Shown piece by piece: positions 26,047 to 35,698 of a DNA stretch of 64,000 nt (its first letter is position 1; each line of letters opens with the position of its first letter). The stretch covers positions 62,001 through 126,000 of the forward strand of contig JADJYJ010000003.1 of NCBI GenBank assembly GCA_016719785.1, in the 5' to 3' direction. The DNA comes from Candidatus Amarolinea dominans (lineage in GTDB: Bacteria; Chloroflexota; Anaerolineae; SSC4; Amarolineaceae). Below the pieces are notes generated by a model, which did not search any database, was not told the origin of the DNA, and saw nothing but the letters and a program-made list of their open reading frames with translations. The position numbers and the translations under genes were made by a program.

Positions 26047-28587
26047 CTATTCCCTCACCACGAAGCGCACCTTCTGCACACCCTCGGCCATCTGCAGCGC
26101 GAACTGGGCCGAAGTCCCGCTCTGGGCCGCTTCGTTGAATTTGACTTCGAAGTCCGTGACGCCCTGCTCTCCCACCGCATCTATCGCGATCTTCTCCAGT
26201 TCGTCAGGGGGGAAGTCTCTGAGTTTCTTCTGGATCATGCTGCTGAGACCACTGACGGCTATCACTCGCTTCGAAGTCTCCCGCTCTTCCTTCTGGCTGC
26301 CCTTCTCGCTGCCCGCATCCTGCCCCCAGGGAATATCTACTTCGCATTTCGGTAATTCCCCGCCCCTATGGCTCTTGAGTTCTCTGGAGTAGCGGATGCT
26401 GTCGCCTTCGCCTGAATGATTCAGGCCAAAGTGCAGCGCCTCTGGTTTCTGGTGAATATCCACGGTCTTGACATCTCCGGCAAACAGGCAGAGAAGCACG
26501 CTGGGTGACAATCGTTCCATTCTGAGCATCGGCAGCTTGTTTTCGATACTGAGCTGCAGGCCGTCTTTGGTCCCTGCGATCAGGTACAAGGTCTCGTTCT
26601 CGTTGACATTCACGAGCCAGCGGCTGTCTGCCACGATCGGGCTTACCGCAACCGAGGAACCCGTGGCGAGGCCGAACCGCAGGGCGAGCAGACTGGCGTC
26701 GCCGTGATTCATGGCTTCCTGCAATGCCCGATCGGAAGCGATGCTCGCTTTGACCGGACTGGGGGGAGACAGCGTCTCGTGCTCGTAGTTTTCATGCGGC
26801 ACGGCCTCGTCGTAGCCATCCACCTGCAGGTCGGGCCAGCCAGAGACGACCTCAGAACGGAGCAGAAAGCCGGTCACAATGGCGTGCGGTTTGGCGAGCG
26901 CATGCTGATCGTGGGCAGCGTCGCGCTCGTGGTCTGACGGCAGCACGCGACCGACACTGAAGGCGCCGTCGTGCAGGCAGCGAATCCACTCTGGATCAAT
27001 CCAGAAAAAGCGCAGCGATTCCTGGGGCAGCATGCGTTCGCTGGGCGCCAGATAGTTGAAGGGCACACCCCGAAGCAGAGCCAGGCCCTCGAACCAGCGC
27101 CGCACATCAACGGGAAGATCAGTCGCGACGGGCTGACCGACGATCGGCAGGTGTTCCAACGCCTTCATCGCCTGCTGCCTCTCCTGCGCGTGCCGGTGCC
27201 GCCGCTTCCAGTCCAGCAAGCTGACGGCGACCTTCTCGTTCTGCAACGTAAGCAGGCGACCCAGTTCCCAAGCGGCTGCGTAGGAGACATCGAACATGGC
27301 GTTGGCGGGGTTGTAGCGCACCAGTTGATCGGCGCTGCGGGCGCAGAGGCTGCCCTCGGAGGCCTCCACGCGTCCGGGAGCCAGCGGGCCTCGGTACCAC
27401 GACACGGAACGATTGCCCTGGCGCATCTCGTGGGGTAGCGCCACGTAGCCCTGTTCGGCGTATGGCCTGGCGGCATCGAGCTTGTCCGCGGGGAGACGCA
27501 GCGTACTTGGAGAGCGGCCCAGCCCATTGAGCAGGCCCTTGAAGCTGTGCTCCTCGGCCAGGCAGGTGAAGCGCCAGCTTTGCAGGCTGACAAGGCGGAC
27601 AAAAGCTGGCGCCTGCGTCGGCGAAGCCGCCCTCCACCTCTCCACCAACGACCAGATGTCGCTCTTTTCCTGGCCCTCTTCTTCGTACAACCCCTCCAGG
27701 GACACCAGGTGCACAACACTCATGTGACCGGCTCTGGGCAAGCGGTTGGCGAGTAATGTGGCCACTTGGTCTCCGACCAGCGTGCCCAGATCGTCGGTGG
27801 GCTGGCGCACGTGACCCAAGAGTCGCACGTCTTCCAGCGACGGCAGGATCGCCTGGAGCAGGTCTCCCGCGACGTCAATAACGGCCACCGGATCGCCTTC
27901 CTGCTGTCCGGATTCGTGGGTGAACAGCGGCGAAAGCAGCCCATCGGGCGTGCTGGCCTGGGCGCCCGGCGCGAGGGTCCAAGTGTCTCCATCCCCGTGC
28001 AACGTGCAGGCCTTCGGCTCTGAGACCTTGCCGGGTGTGAATTCTGCTTCGGTGACCGTTGGATTGCCAGCACTCAGCTGTTTCTCGACCAACTCGTCCT
28101 GGTCGAACAGAAGCAGCGCCAACCATGGAGTCTTGAGCTTCGGCGAGTCTGCCAGTTCCTTTTCCGTCTCGCTGCGGTTCTCGGCTCGCGTTTCCAGCGC
28201 CTGCCTCTCCGCTGGGGTGAGTGGGTTCGAAACTCGCTCCCAAGGCAGGGTGCTGCGGTTGAAGTTGATATGGGGCAGGACGTTGGAGTGCTCGCCGAGG
28301 CTGCCGGCCGGTGGAAAGACCGCCCGGATCACCTGCGGCTCCACGGTGAAGCGCGGTCCCAGCACAGAAAATTGCCGTGTCTGCGAGGCGAATTCCTCGT
28401 GTACAAGGACGGTCGGCTGCTTCCCAGCGGCGCTGTCCTGGCCGGCGGGCGCCGCGGGCGGCGGTTTCGTCGCTACAATTGATTGCGTGACTGTAATCTC
28501 GTAATCGCCGCTCGGCAGTGCCGGCCGATGATTCTCGATGAACTCGATCTTGCCGGTTGGTTTCGTTGGTTTGCTATCTTCAGACAT
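26047..28587 (-). CDS. Unknown large protein, last gene of the giant operon
   Basis: A product of 846 residues without a domain I recognise. No signal peptide or membrane helix is visible. It is mixed alpha/beta, with a Pro/Ala-rich stretch near residues 40-60 and an acidic/charged segment near 740-770 (GQDAGSEKGSQKEERETSKR). Recognisable blocks such as FLLRSEVVSGWPDLQVDGYD (about 560-580) and LRMERLSPSVLLCLFAGDV look like well-structured, conserved elements. GAGG lies ten bases before the ATG. It starts 12 bases after the DUF6603 gene and closes the operon, so it is probably a structural or accessory part of the same assembly. Confidence 0.75.
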   Translation of the reverse strand: MSEDSKPTKPTGKIEFIENHRPALPSGDYEITVTQSIVATKPPPAAPAGQDSAAGKQPTVLVHEEFASQTRQFSVLGPRFTVEPQVIRAVFPPAGSLGEHSNVLPHINFNRSTLPWERVSNPLTPAERQALETRAENRSETEKELADSPKLKTPWLALLLFDQDELVEKQLSAGNPTVTEAEFTPGKVSEPKACTLHGDGDTWTLAPGAQASTPDGLLSPLFTHESGQQEGDPVAVIDVAGDLLQAILPSLEDVRLLGHVRQPTDDLGTLVGDQVATLLANRLPRAGHMSVVHLVSLEGLYEEEGQEKSDIWSLVERWRAASPTQAPAFVRLVSLQSWRFTCLAEEHSFKGLLNGLGRSPSTLRLPADKLDAARPYAEQGYVALPHEMRQGNRSVSWYRGPLAPGRVEASEGSLCARSADQLVRYNPANAMFDVSYAAAWELGRLLTLQNEKVAVSLLDWKRRHRHAQERQQAMKALEHLPIVGQPVATDLPVDVRRWFEGLALLRGVPFNYLAPSERMLPQESLRFFWIDPEWIRCLHDGAFSVGRVLPSDHERDAAHDQHALAKPHAIVTGFLLRSEVVSGWPDLQVDGYDEAVPHENYEHETLSPPSPVKASIASDRALQEAMNHGDASLLALRFGLATGSSVAVSPIVADSRWLVNVNENETLYLIAGTKDGLQLSIENKLPMLRMERLSPSVLLCLFAGDVKTVDIHQKPEALHFGLNHSGEGDSIRYSRELKSHRGGELPKCEVDIPWGQDAGSEKGSQKEERETSKRVIAVSGLSSMIQKKLRDFPPDELEKIAIDAVGEQGVTDFEVKFNEAAQSGTSAQFALQMAEGVQKVRFVVRE

Positions 28588-28599
28588 AGGTGAAAATCC

Positions 28600-31500
28600 T
28601 CACACCATCTCGATTTGGGGCGCATCGAGCGCATATTGATCGGCCGGTTGGCCAAAGATAACCGTCTCACCGCCAAGGCCCAGTTCTCTGAGGAGACGCT
28701 GGCGCACTTGCCAGGGCTGCTCCCTGTGCGCGCTGCCTGCATCTGTTTCTGTCGTCTTCTGGATCGTTTCGTTGACTTTCCGCCAGCCCGCCTGCTCGTC
28801 GGCCCTGAACATGGGGATCGACTGCCACTGGTAGGCGTCCGCAATGCGGTCGGTGTCGTATTGCAGCTCCCCGCGCTCCACCGGCAGCGTCACTGAGGGA
28901 TGGAGGAGCACAGCCGGCAGCACCTCAAGCCCACCCAGCACGCCAGACACAAGCTGCCGCTCCGGGTTGACCTCCGGCTTCCTGAGAAATTCTTCTCCCG
29001 GACCCTCGAACCGCGGTTCATCCCACAGGGCCGACGGCACTTTCTTGAAAATCGGCTCGCAGCGGAAGAAGACCTCAGCGCCCGCATTGCCGTCACGTGT
29101 CATCCTGATCGTGTGAACGGTGGTCAACTCTCCGGGGTTGACGCCCATGGGAGCAATGCCAAAATCGGTGGCGACTTCGTATGCTTTGGCTGCACCCTGG
29201 CCCCCGGGATCTGAAAATCTGGTCCCGCGAACGAGTGGCATCTCACCCCGGTTTGCTTGCTTGATTGGGATCACTGAGTCGGTCACCAGGGAAAACTCCC
29301 TGGCGTTGATGACCCAGCGGTCCCCGCTCGCGCGGATCAGTCCCCGCTTCACCGACACCCCGCAGATCGCGTGAGGGTCCGTCTTCGCCGGGACGGGCGT
29401 GGCTGCCGTGTCGGCCGCTTTTCCCTTGTCGTCGGCAGGCGGCGCTATCTGCGGCAGGAATGCCGTGCTGAATTTCTCCCAGGTGATCGGCCGCAACTGC
29501 GGCTTTCCGGCGCCGAAGGTGACATCCAGCGCGTGGCTGATCCCCAACACCTTGAGATAAATCCGCGCCTCCCCGGCAAACTCCGGCCCCCAGATGTGCA
29601 TGTCCCCACCCACGTTCAGCGAGAAGCTCGTGGAGTAGAAGAGCAGATGCGCCGAAATGGCGATGTTCAGGTCGAGTTTGACCGCAGCATCGTAATGGTA
29701 GGGCTGCCAGGTGATGAGGAAATCGGCGGCGATGTGCAGGTCGGCGCTAAAATCAACTCCGGCGATGCCAATATCGAAACCGCCCTGGATCGAGGCGTCG
29801 AGCTTGCCGCCAGCCATGAAGGCGTGAGCGGTGAGCGCGTAATAGAGCTGACCTTTGAGACTCAGGTTTGCTTTTTCGATAAACCAGTTGAGGGCGAGGG
29901 GCGCCACGATCGGATAGTGGTCGGGCTTGTGGAAGTCTGGGTGGTAGCCGCCCACCGTGTAAACGAAGTCGCCGGCATGCTCGCCGCCGAACCAGGCGTA
30001 GTAGGCGAATCCGCCGGTCAGATGGCAGTCGGGGCTGAAGACATACGACCCCGGGACCAGGCTGGCGCTAAGCCCCACAACGCCCTCGTCCGCGTGGAAT
30101 TTCGCCTCCCAGTTCATGTAGATTTCCGCCAGCAGGGAGCCAGGCTTACCGCCAGCCTTCTGGGCCGGAATCTGCAGGTGAGACACACCCACCAGGTCGA
30201 ACTGGTTGTGCTCGCCAAATTGGGCGATGATCAGGCCGAAGGAATCAATCAGCTCGAAGGACGTGAACTTGACCCCCACGGCGAGGAAGATCTCGCCCAG
30301 CTCCGGCGGGACGTATGCTGCCAGCGCCGCCAGTTCAGCGGCCAAATCGGTCTTGGCCCCCGCCGCTCCTTTTGCGGCCGGCCCCGCAATCGCCTTGGTT
30401 ACCAGCGGATAGGTGTGGATCTGTTCGACTGGCGGCACGATCGCCCGCCGGTTGTAGCCGAAACCGGCCGCCAGCCCGGTCACAAAGAAGAACGGCGGCC
30501 CCCAGCGGGTACTCCAGCAAGGCATAGACAAAGAGCGAGGATTCACCCCGGTATTTGAAGAACGAGCCGATGGCCGACAGCGACAGTTGCTCTGTCTTGA
30601 GAACGGCCTGGCCGGCATAGGCGGTGTAGCTCTCGCCTGTGTCCGGATCCTGCATTTCCTGCTGCAAAAATGCGCCGCCCAGTTCCACCCCGCCACCCTT
30701 GTAATCAAGCCCGATGCCGCTGAGGTGGAAGTGGGGGTCGAATTTGGTGAGCGGCGTGTCAACGCCTAGCCCCTGCAGGGAGACGGTGAACCCGGCAGCC
30801 GTCAGACCGCCGTCCAGGAAGATAAAGAGCTTCTCCTCCTTGTATTTGAGACCGACACGTTCGATGTGGATGGGGCCGAAGTTCTTTTGGATCTTCACCC
30901 ACTTCGTATCGTCGGCCGTGACCGCAACCCCGGGCGTCACCGCAACCGCCTGGTCTGCACCCGCCGTTGCGGGCGTCTTGATCGCGGGAGGTGTGGGATC
31001 ATGATCAAAGGCTGCCTGGCCTTCTGCCGGACTCGGATTTGCTTTGATGGGCAGATTCAGGGTCACGGTTTGGCCGTCCAGGAGCAGCACGGTGGCCACC
31101 GCCACGGCTTCTACGGCATGACTCGGCACGTTGACGCCGCCGCTGGTGTTCAGCCGGCCGATGATCGCCACATCCGCTTCGTCGAACGGTTGCGTCGGCA
31201 CCAGAATCTGGAGATCGAGCTTGAGCGACTTGGGCGGGCCGCCGGAACCCATCAGCGGCAGATTGGGCAACTGCACATTGGAGAGATCCAGGCCGGCCTC
31301 GAGGCTCAGGCCGATTAACCACTTCGAGGACTCGCCTGCTTGAGTTTTCTTCCACTGCTTGGCAAGGAAGGCGCCGCGGGTTTTGATGTCCGGCACAAGG
31401 TCATTGTAGCCGCTTGGCGCCAGATCGCGCATGCTGGGCGGATCGCCGGCAGTGCTGCGGTAAGCGGCCAACAGCGTGCTCACCTCAACCTGCTCGTGAT

Positions 31501-33439
31501 CGGCCAGCACCGTCTTCTCGTCGGCGAAGACCACATCGAATTCGTGCGTTGTGTCCCCTGTACTGAATGTGATGACCCCGCTGAACCGCTTCTGCGCCAG
31601 GCCGTTGCTGTCGTGCGCAATATCAACTGTGACCACGATGGCCACCGGCGTATCTTGAATATCAAAGTCCGCCTCCCCCTTGAACGTGAAGTCTCGGGTC
31701 GCCGAGTTGAAGGCAATGTGGAGATTCTTGAAGACCAGGCTTTCGAGAGCAGCGGGGTGATCCGCCGCGACGCCAAACTTCTTGCCCAGATCGCTGAGGA
31801 GCTCGCCGATCGCTATCTCCTGGCCCGGCCCTGTGCTGCCCTCAAACTGCCAGCCCTGATCGTAGAGGGCGGCCAGATAGACATGGACCCCAGCGATCTG
31901 CAAACTGGCGGCAAGCCCCCCAGAATAGGACTCCCCGCCCTGGATACGGAATTGCAGGTTGCCGACATCAAACCCTTTGACGATTGTCCAACTTTCCGGG
32001 ACATCAAATTGGAGGGCCAGGTGCTTGCGGCGATAGTTGTATTCCAGGCGCAGATCTTCGACCGTCAACTTCTCCAACGCGCTGCTTGGCCCGACCATTT
32101 TCTCCAACAGGGCGCCGACCGGGATAGTGTTACTGGCCTGCAAATAGAGATCCCCGCTCGGATAGGAACCGCCGCACACCAGTTGAAGCGCGTGCCCCCC
32201 GTTGCTGTCGTCACCGAAGGCCGCTTGGGCGGCAATTTGGGCCATGACCATGCGGTTTGTTCCAAGGGGATCGTACACGTCCACATGGAAGGAGAGCCCC
32301 TCCAATGTAAGCCGAACCGGTGCGGGCAGGAGGATCCACTCCTTCTCGCGCAATTCGAGATCGAAGCTCAGCAGGGTCAGGGTTTTGCGGGACTTGGAGA
32401 ATTCGAGTTCGAGGGAGATCTCGGTGTCGGCCCCGAAGGAAGGGGCGGGACCGGGCAATCCAAAGGAGGCCGAATCGCCCAACAGATGTTCCGGGCCGCC
32501 GATATACTTGCCGTTCGCCCGGATGACATCGCCGACAATGGGGTAATCTAGTTCGACATGAATCCGTTTGTCATCGGATAGGTGGAAATCACCGGTGATG
32601 CCGATCTCGGACCCTTCGGCCGCGAATTGCAGTGGTGATGTAAAGAAAACGTTCGCATTCTTGAGGAATCCAAAATCCCAGCCTCGAGGCGGCATCTGCA
32701 CGACCAAATCGGGAAACGGACTCTCATATCTGACACTGGCCTTGACCATCAGCGCACCGGTTAAGGATTCGCCTTCTTGCCCGGTCTTCAGAAATGAATC
32801 GAGTTGATCGAAGACGCCCAGCCCGTTGCCCACGTCTGGCATCAGCCGGCCCCACATGGTCAACCCGCCTCTGACGATACTGTTCGCATTGTCCTTGCCC
32901 GGTGAGCTGCGTCGGGCAAACGCTTCAATCCTCAACGTCGAGGCGAGGGGGCCTGCAAACGGATCGTCGGCCAGTGTCACGCCGAGTTCGTCGTACGATT
33001 TTCCCGAAGCGCTCAGCCATCCTGCAAACAGGGAAATCTCTTTGAGCCGATCCTGGACCTTATCCAGATTACCGTCTGCGCTATAAACAAACACCCACAA
33101 GGGATCTACCAACGTCATGAAGCGCAGGTGGAAGGCCCCATCCGCGTTCCCATCCGGCTCCCAGGCCCCTGGCATACGAGGGAAACAGCCCCCAAAACTC
33201 CAGGATTCTTTGGGCTGAGCGCAGATGATGACCAGGGGAGAATTTTTTGTCGCCCCAGAGACCTCGATGTTGCTCATTACGCCCAGCAACGTCGTCTCGC
33301 CGGTCAGAGCGCCCAAATCGAGCGCGCCATCTCCGCTTCCGTCAACCGTGACGGGAATCTCCGTGGTCTGCAAATAGGCGCGCATCAACCGCACGCAACC
33401 GTCCGGCAGACAATCTGAATTAAGGATTTTCAAACTCAT
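28600..33439 (-). CDS. DUF6603-like giant protein, one apparent frameshift
   Basis: Two overlapping frames give one product of about 1612 residues. The first runs from MSLKILNSDCLPDG to LFVYALLEYPLG. The second continues GPPFFFVTGLAAGFGYNRR to the C-terminus DAPQIEMV. Removing one G from the G5 run (plus-strand C run 30499-30503) restores the frame. The join region (VGLKYKEEKLFIFLDGGL, LHLSGIGLDYKGGGVELGGAFL seen as SGIGLDYKGGGVELGGAFL, FVTGLAAGFGYNR) matches the DUF6603 pattern of repeated amphipathic beta strands. Much of the rest is also beta-rich with alternating hydrophobic residues, suggesting a long beta-solenoid or barrel. Function is unknown. It is fourth of five genes, 18 bases after the cyclase-like gene. 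Confidence 0.75.
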
Positions 33440-33457
33440 ACGTGATCTCGCTTCTGG

Positions 33458-35659
33458 TTACCCGCTTGCGGGTTTAGTCCGGGGCGAATTCGTGCCTCCA
33501 GCAGGCGGAGGGGACGCTGGTGGCGTCGGAAGGACAACCTGCATGAGCATGAGGGCGGCTACTTGTGCCGTGGCGTTCTCAAAATCACGGATGGCCAAGG
33601 AGACAAATGCGTCCACTAGTGTGTTCCACACATTCTTCCAAGGCAGGCTGCCGGGCGCGTTGTCAAGCATTTTTTGTGCCCGCGTCTTCCCCAGAAAGAG
33701 CGAGGCCAGTCCCTTATTGATGGCATCAATCTCACTTTGCCCCAATTTGTTCTTTTCCCTGACACGGTCTTTCAGAAAGTCCTTGCGCTTCTTGACAATC
33801 TTAGCCGCTTTGTCGGGTTTATCGGCTTCTTTCTTCGTGGTGACAGTATCACCCAAGGTTGCCAGGGTCGGATGTAGCATTGTAAATAGATGGGTCAGCC
33901 AAACGTGATTTAGCATCACGAAACAGTGGTCAGCCAAGAGTCCGATCAGTTCTACAAACTGGATGTGGTTGGTGATCAACAGGGCCGATATCGGCCCCCC
34001 GGTCGCCTGCTTCGGTAGCAGGCTTTCTGCAAGATCGGACGGCAGGAAGACGGCAAAGTCGTAGTCAATCTCGTCAATGCCGGGCCGCCCGCCCTCATCG
34101 CTGTGGAACGATGCGTTCGCAGAACGGAACCCTCGTTTGGACTGGATGGTGACGCGATCGTTCAAATACTGGGCAACCGTAATGGTGCCGTTGGTAATGT
34201 TGCCGATTTCCTGGTTCTCGTAGGGGTCGATCTCGGTGAAGCCGGGAATGACTTCGATATACACATCGGGCGTTGCTCGGATCTCCAGGGCAAAGGGTTT
34301 TGCCCCGACGGGTAAGAAGATCGACGTGGCAGGAGCAGGCGTCGCCCGCATATCGTTCAACCTGACCAAATCTCGCCAACTGACCACCGGCTGCACCGGC
34401 CAAATAGCGAATAGATCGTAGTCGCCCGTCACGGCATTCTTGTATAATTCCAGTTCTTTTTCGTCACGCTCCTTGTTGGCCTTGTACGCATCGTCACTCT
34501 CGTTCTTCGCCTGATCTCTAACAAAGTACGGGGGGAACGGATTCTGGGCGACATTGACCGGATAGAACGTGCGGTTGGCAACGCTCGGCCTGTTATAGGG
34601 CGCTTTGCTAAGCGCTTCATTGAGATAGTCATCGCCCCCCACGGGCGGACTGATCGTCGCCGGGACAGTGGGCGCGACCAGCGAAGCAGGGGGAGTCTCT
34701 AGCAGTTCCGCAACGGTGCGTCCTTGGTCCTTTGTCTTGTCTCTTACCTCAAGCTTCCCCTCGGCATTGCGGTCAAGATAGGAGAGTTGTTCATTTGCAA
34801 AGTCAGTCCACTCCCCATAGGTCACTGCACCGCCTTCCCCCGAGTCAGCGACTGTTCGAAAGAAGACGCGGCCATGATAGACACCCCATATCGGCTCGGC
34901 TCCAGTTCCTTGCTCCTTGTTGAGCAAGAATTCCATCAGCACTGTCTTGTCTGTGTCGAGGGCGTACCCAACGATCTGCGTCGGATTACTTTCATCGGGT
35001 AGCGATCTCCATTGATTGGGGATGAGCTTTAGCTGCTCGTCTTTCCGGGTGTTGGTGATTTTTAATGGGATGAACGGTGTCTGTCCAGCTTCCACAGCCT
35101 TAGCCAATTCCGAGTCAAATTTTACGGCATTCGGCTTAAGCGGGGATTTGGGGTCGCATTTGTCGCGGATATAATTGAAATACTTCACAAAATTCTCGTC
35201 GTTGTAGTCTATCTTCTTGCTGCCTTTTTTGTTGAAGCAAGTCAACTGGCACAGGAAGCCGGCCATAGGCCCCCAGTCACACGACTTGGGCTTGATCAGG
35301 AATGATTTCAGATCGTAGCCCGCCTCAATGACGGTGGTCTTGTCGGCTCCAGGGACACGACAGGCGATGACACAATTTGTGCGGTCTGCCGTATCCTGGA
35401 ACGCCCTGGCATGCAGTTCGGGAAAGCCCTCTTTCCGAAGTGTTTCCAAATCAGCAATCAAGCCAGGTGAGAACTTCTCCGCCGTAGCGACCAGCCAGCG
35501 GTCCACGATCTCTTCGGTCACCTCCATCCCGATAAAGGCGGCCAACTGGGGCGAATGAGTCAAAGGAATGAGCCCGCGCTGGGGGCTTCGTCGTGTTGGC
35601 GGCGACTTATGTTCGGCAAGCATCTTTGCTAACTTTGCTTGTTCTTCTGGCGTTGGCAT
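33458..35659 (-). CDS. Edema factor/CyaA/ExoY-like nucleotidyl cyclase toxin homologue
   Basis: A product of 733 residues. Residues 100-137 carry the class II cyclase-toxin signature: Arg101, LIK...with IEAGYDLKSFLIKPKSCDWG and PMAGF, giving Lys118 and Lys125 in the places of the substrate-binding lysines of CyaA/EF. TGDYDLFAIWP (411-421) supplies the metal-binding Asp413 and Asp415. GNITNG (486-491) and HSDEGGRPGIDE (519-530) match the third conserved block, with His519 as the catalytic-His equivalent; the Asn usually found just after is replaced. The C-terminal ~190 residues are helical and unrecognised, ending in a Pro-rich tail. Such enzymes make cAMP or cGMP in eukaryotic cells after activation by calmodulin or actin. 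Activity here is inferred, not shown. Confidence 0.72.
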   Translation of the reverse strand: MPTPEEQAKLAKMLAEHKSPPTRRSPQRGLIPLTHSPQLAAFIGMEVTEEIVDRWLVATAEKFSPGLIADLETLRKEGFPELHARAFQDTADRTNCVIACRVPGADKTTVIEAGYDLKSFLIKPKSCDWGPMAGFLCQLTCFNKKGSKKIDYNDENFVKYFNYIRDKCDPKSPLKPNAVKFDSELAKAVEAGQTPFIPLKITNTRKDEQLKLIPNQWRSLPDESNPTQIVGYALDTDKTVLMEFLLNKEQGTGAEPIWGVYHGRVFFRTVADSGEGGAVTYGEWTDFANEQLSYLDRNAEGKLEVRDKTKDQGRTVAELLETPPASLVAPTVPATISPPVGGDDYLNEALSKAPYNRPSVANRTFYPVNVAQNPFPPYFVRDQAKNESDDAYKANKERDEKELELYKNAVTGDYDLFAIWPVQPVVSWRDLVRLNDMRATPAPATSIFLPVGAKPFALEIRATPDVYIEVIPGFTEIDPYENQEIGNITNGTITVAQYLNDRVTIQSKRGFRSANASFHSDEGGRPGIDEIDYDFAVFLPSDLAESLLPKQATGGPISALLITNHIQFVELIGLLADHCFVMLNHVWLTHLFTMLHPTLATLGDTVTTKKEADKPDKAAKIVKKRKDFLKDRVREKNKLGQSEIDAINKGLASLFLGKTRAQKMLDNAPGSLPWKNVWNTLVDAFVSLAIRDFENATAQVAALMLMQVVLPTPPASPPPAGGTNSPRTKPASG

Positions 35660-35698
35660 TAGTTTATGCTCCTTTCGCTGTATGTATTACTTCTTGAG

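Noticed and set aside
29371..30558. 395-codon plus-strand frame opposite the DUF6603 gene
   Set aside because: Shadow frame that spans the frameshift; no start signals and no protein-like composition.
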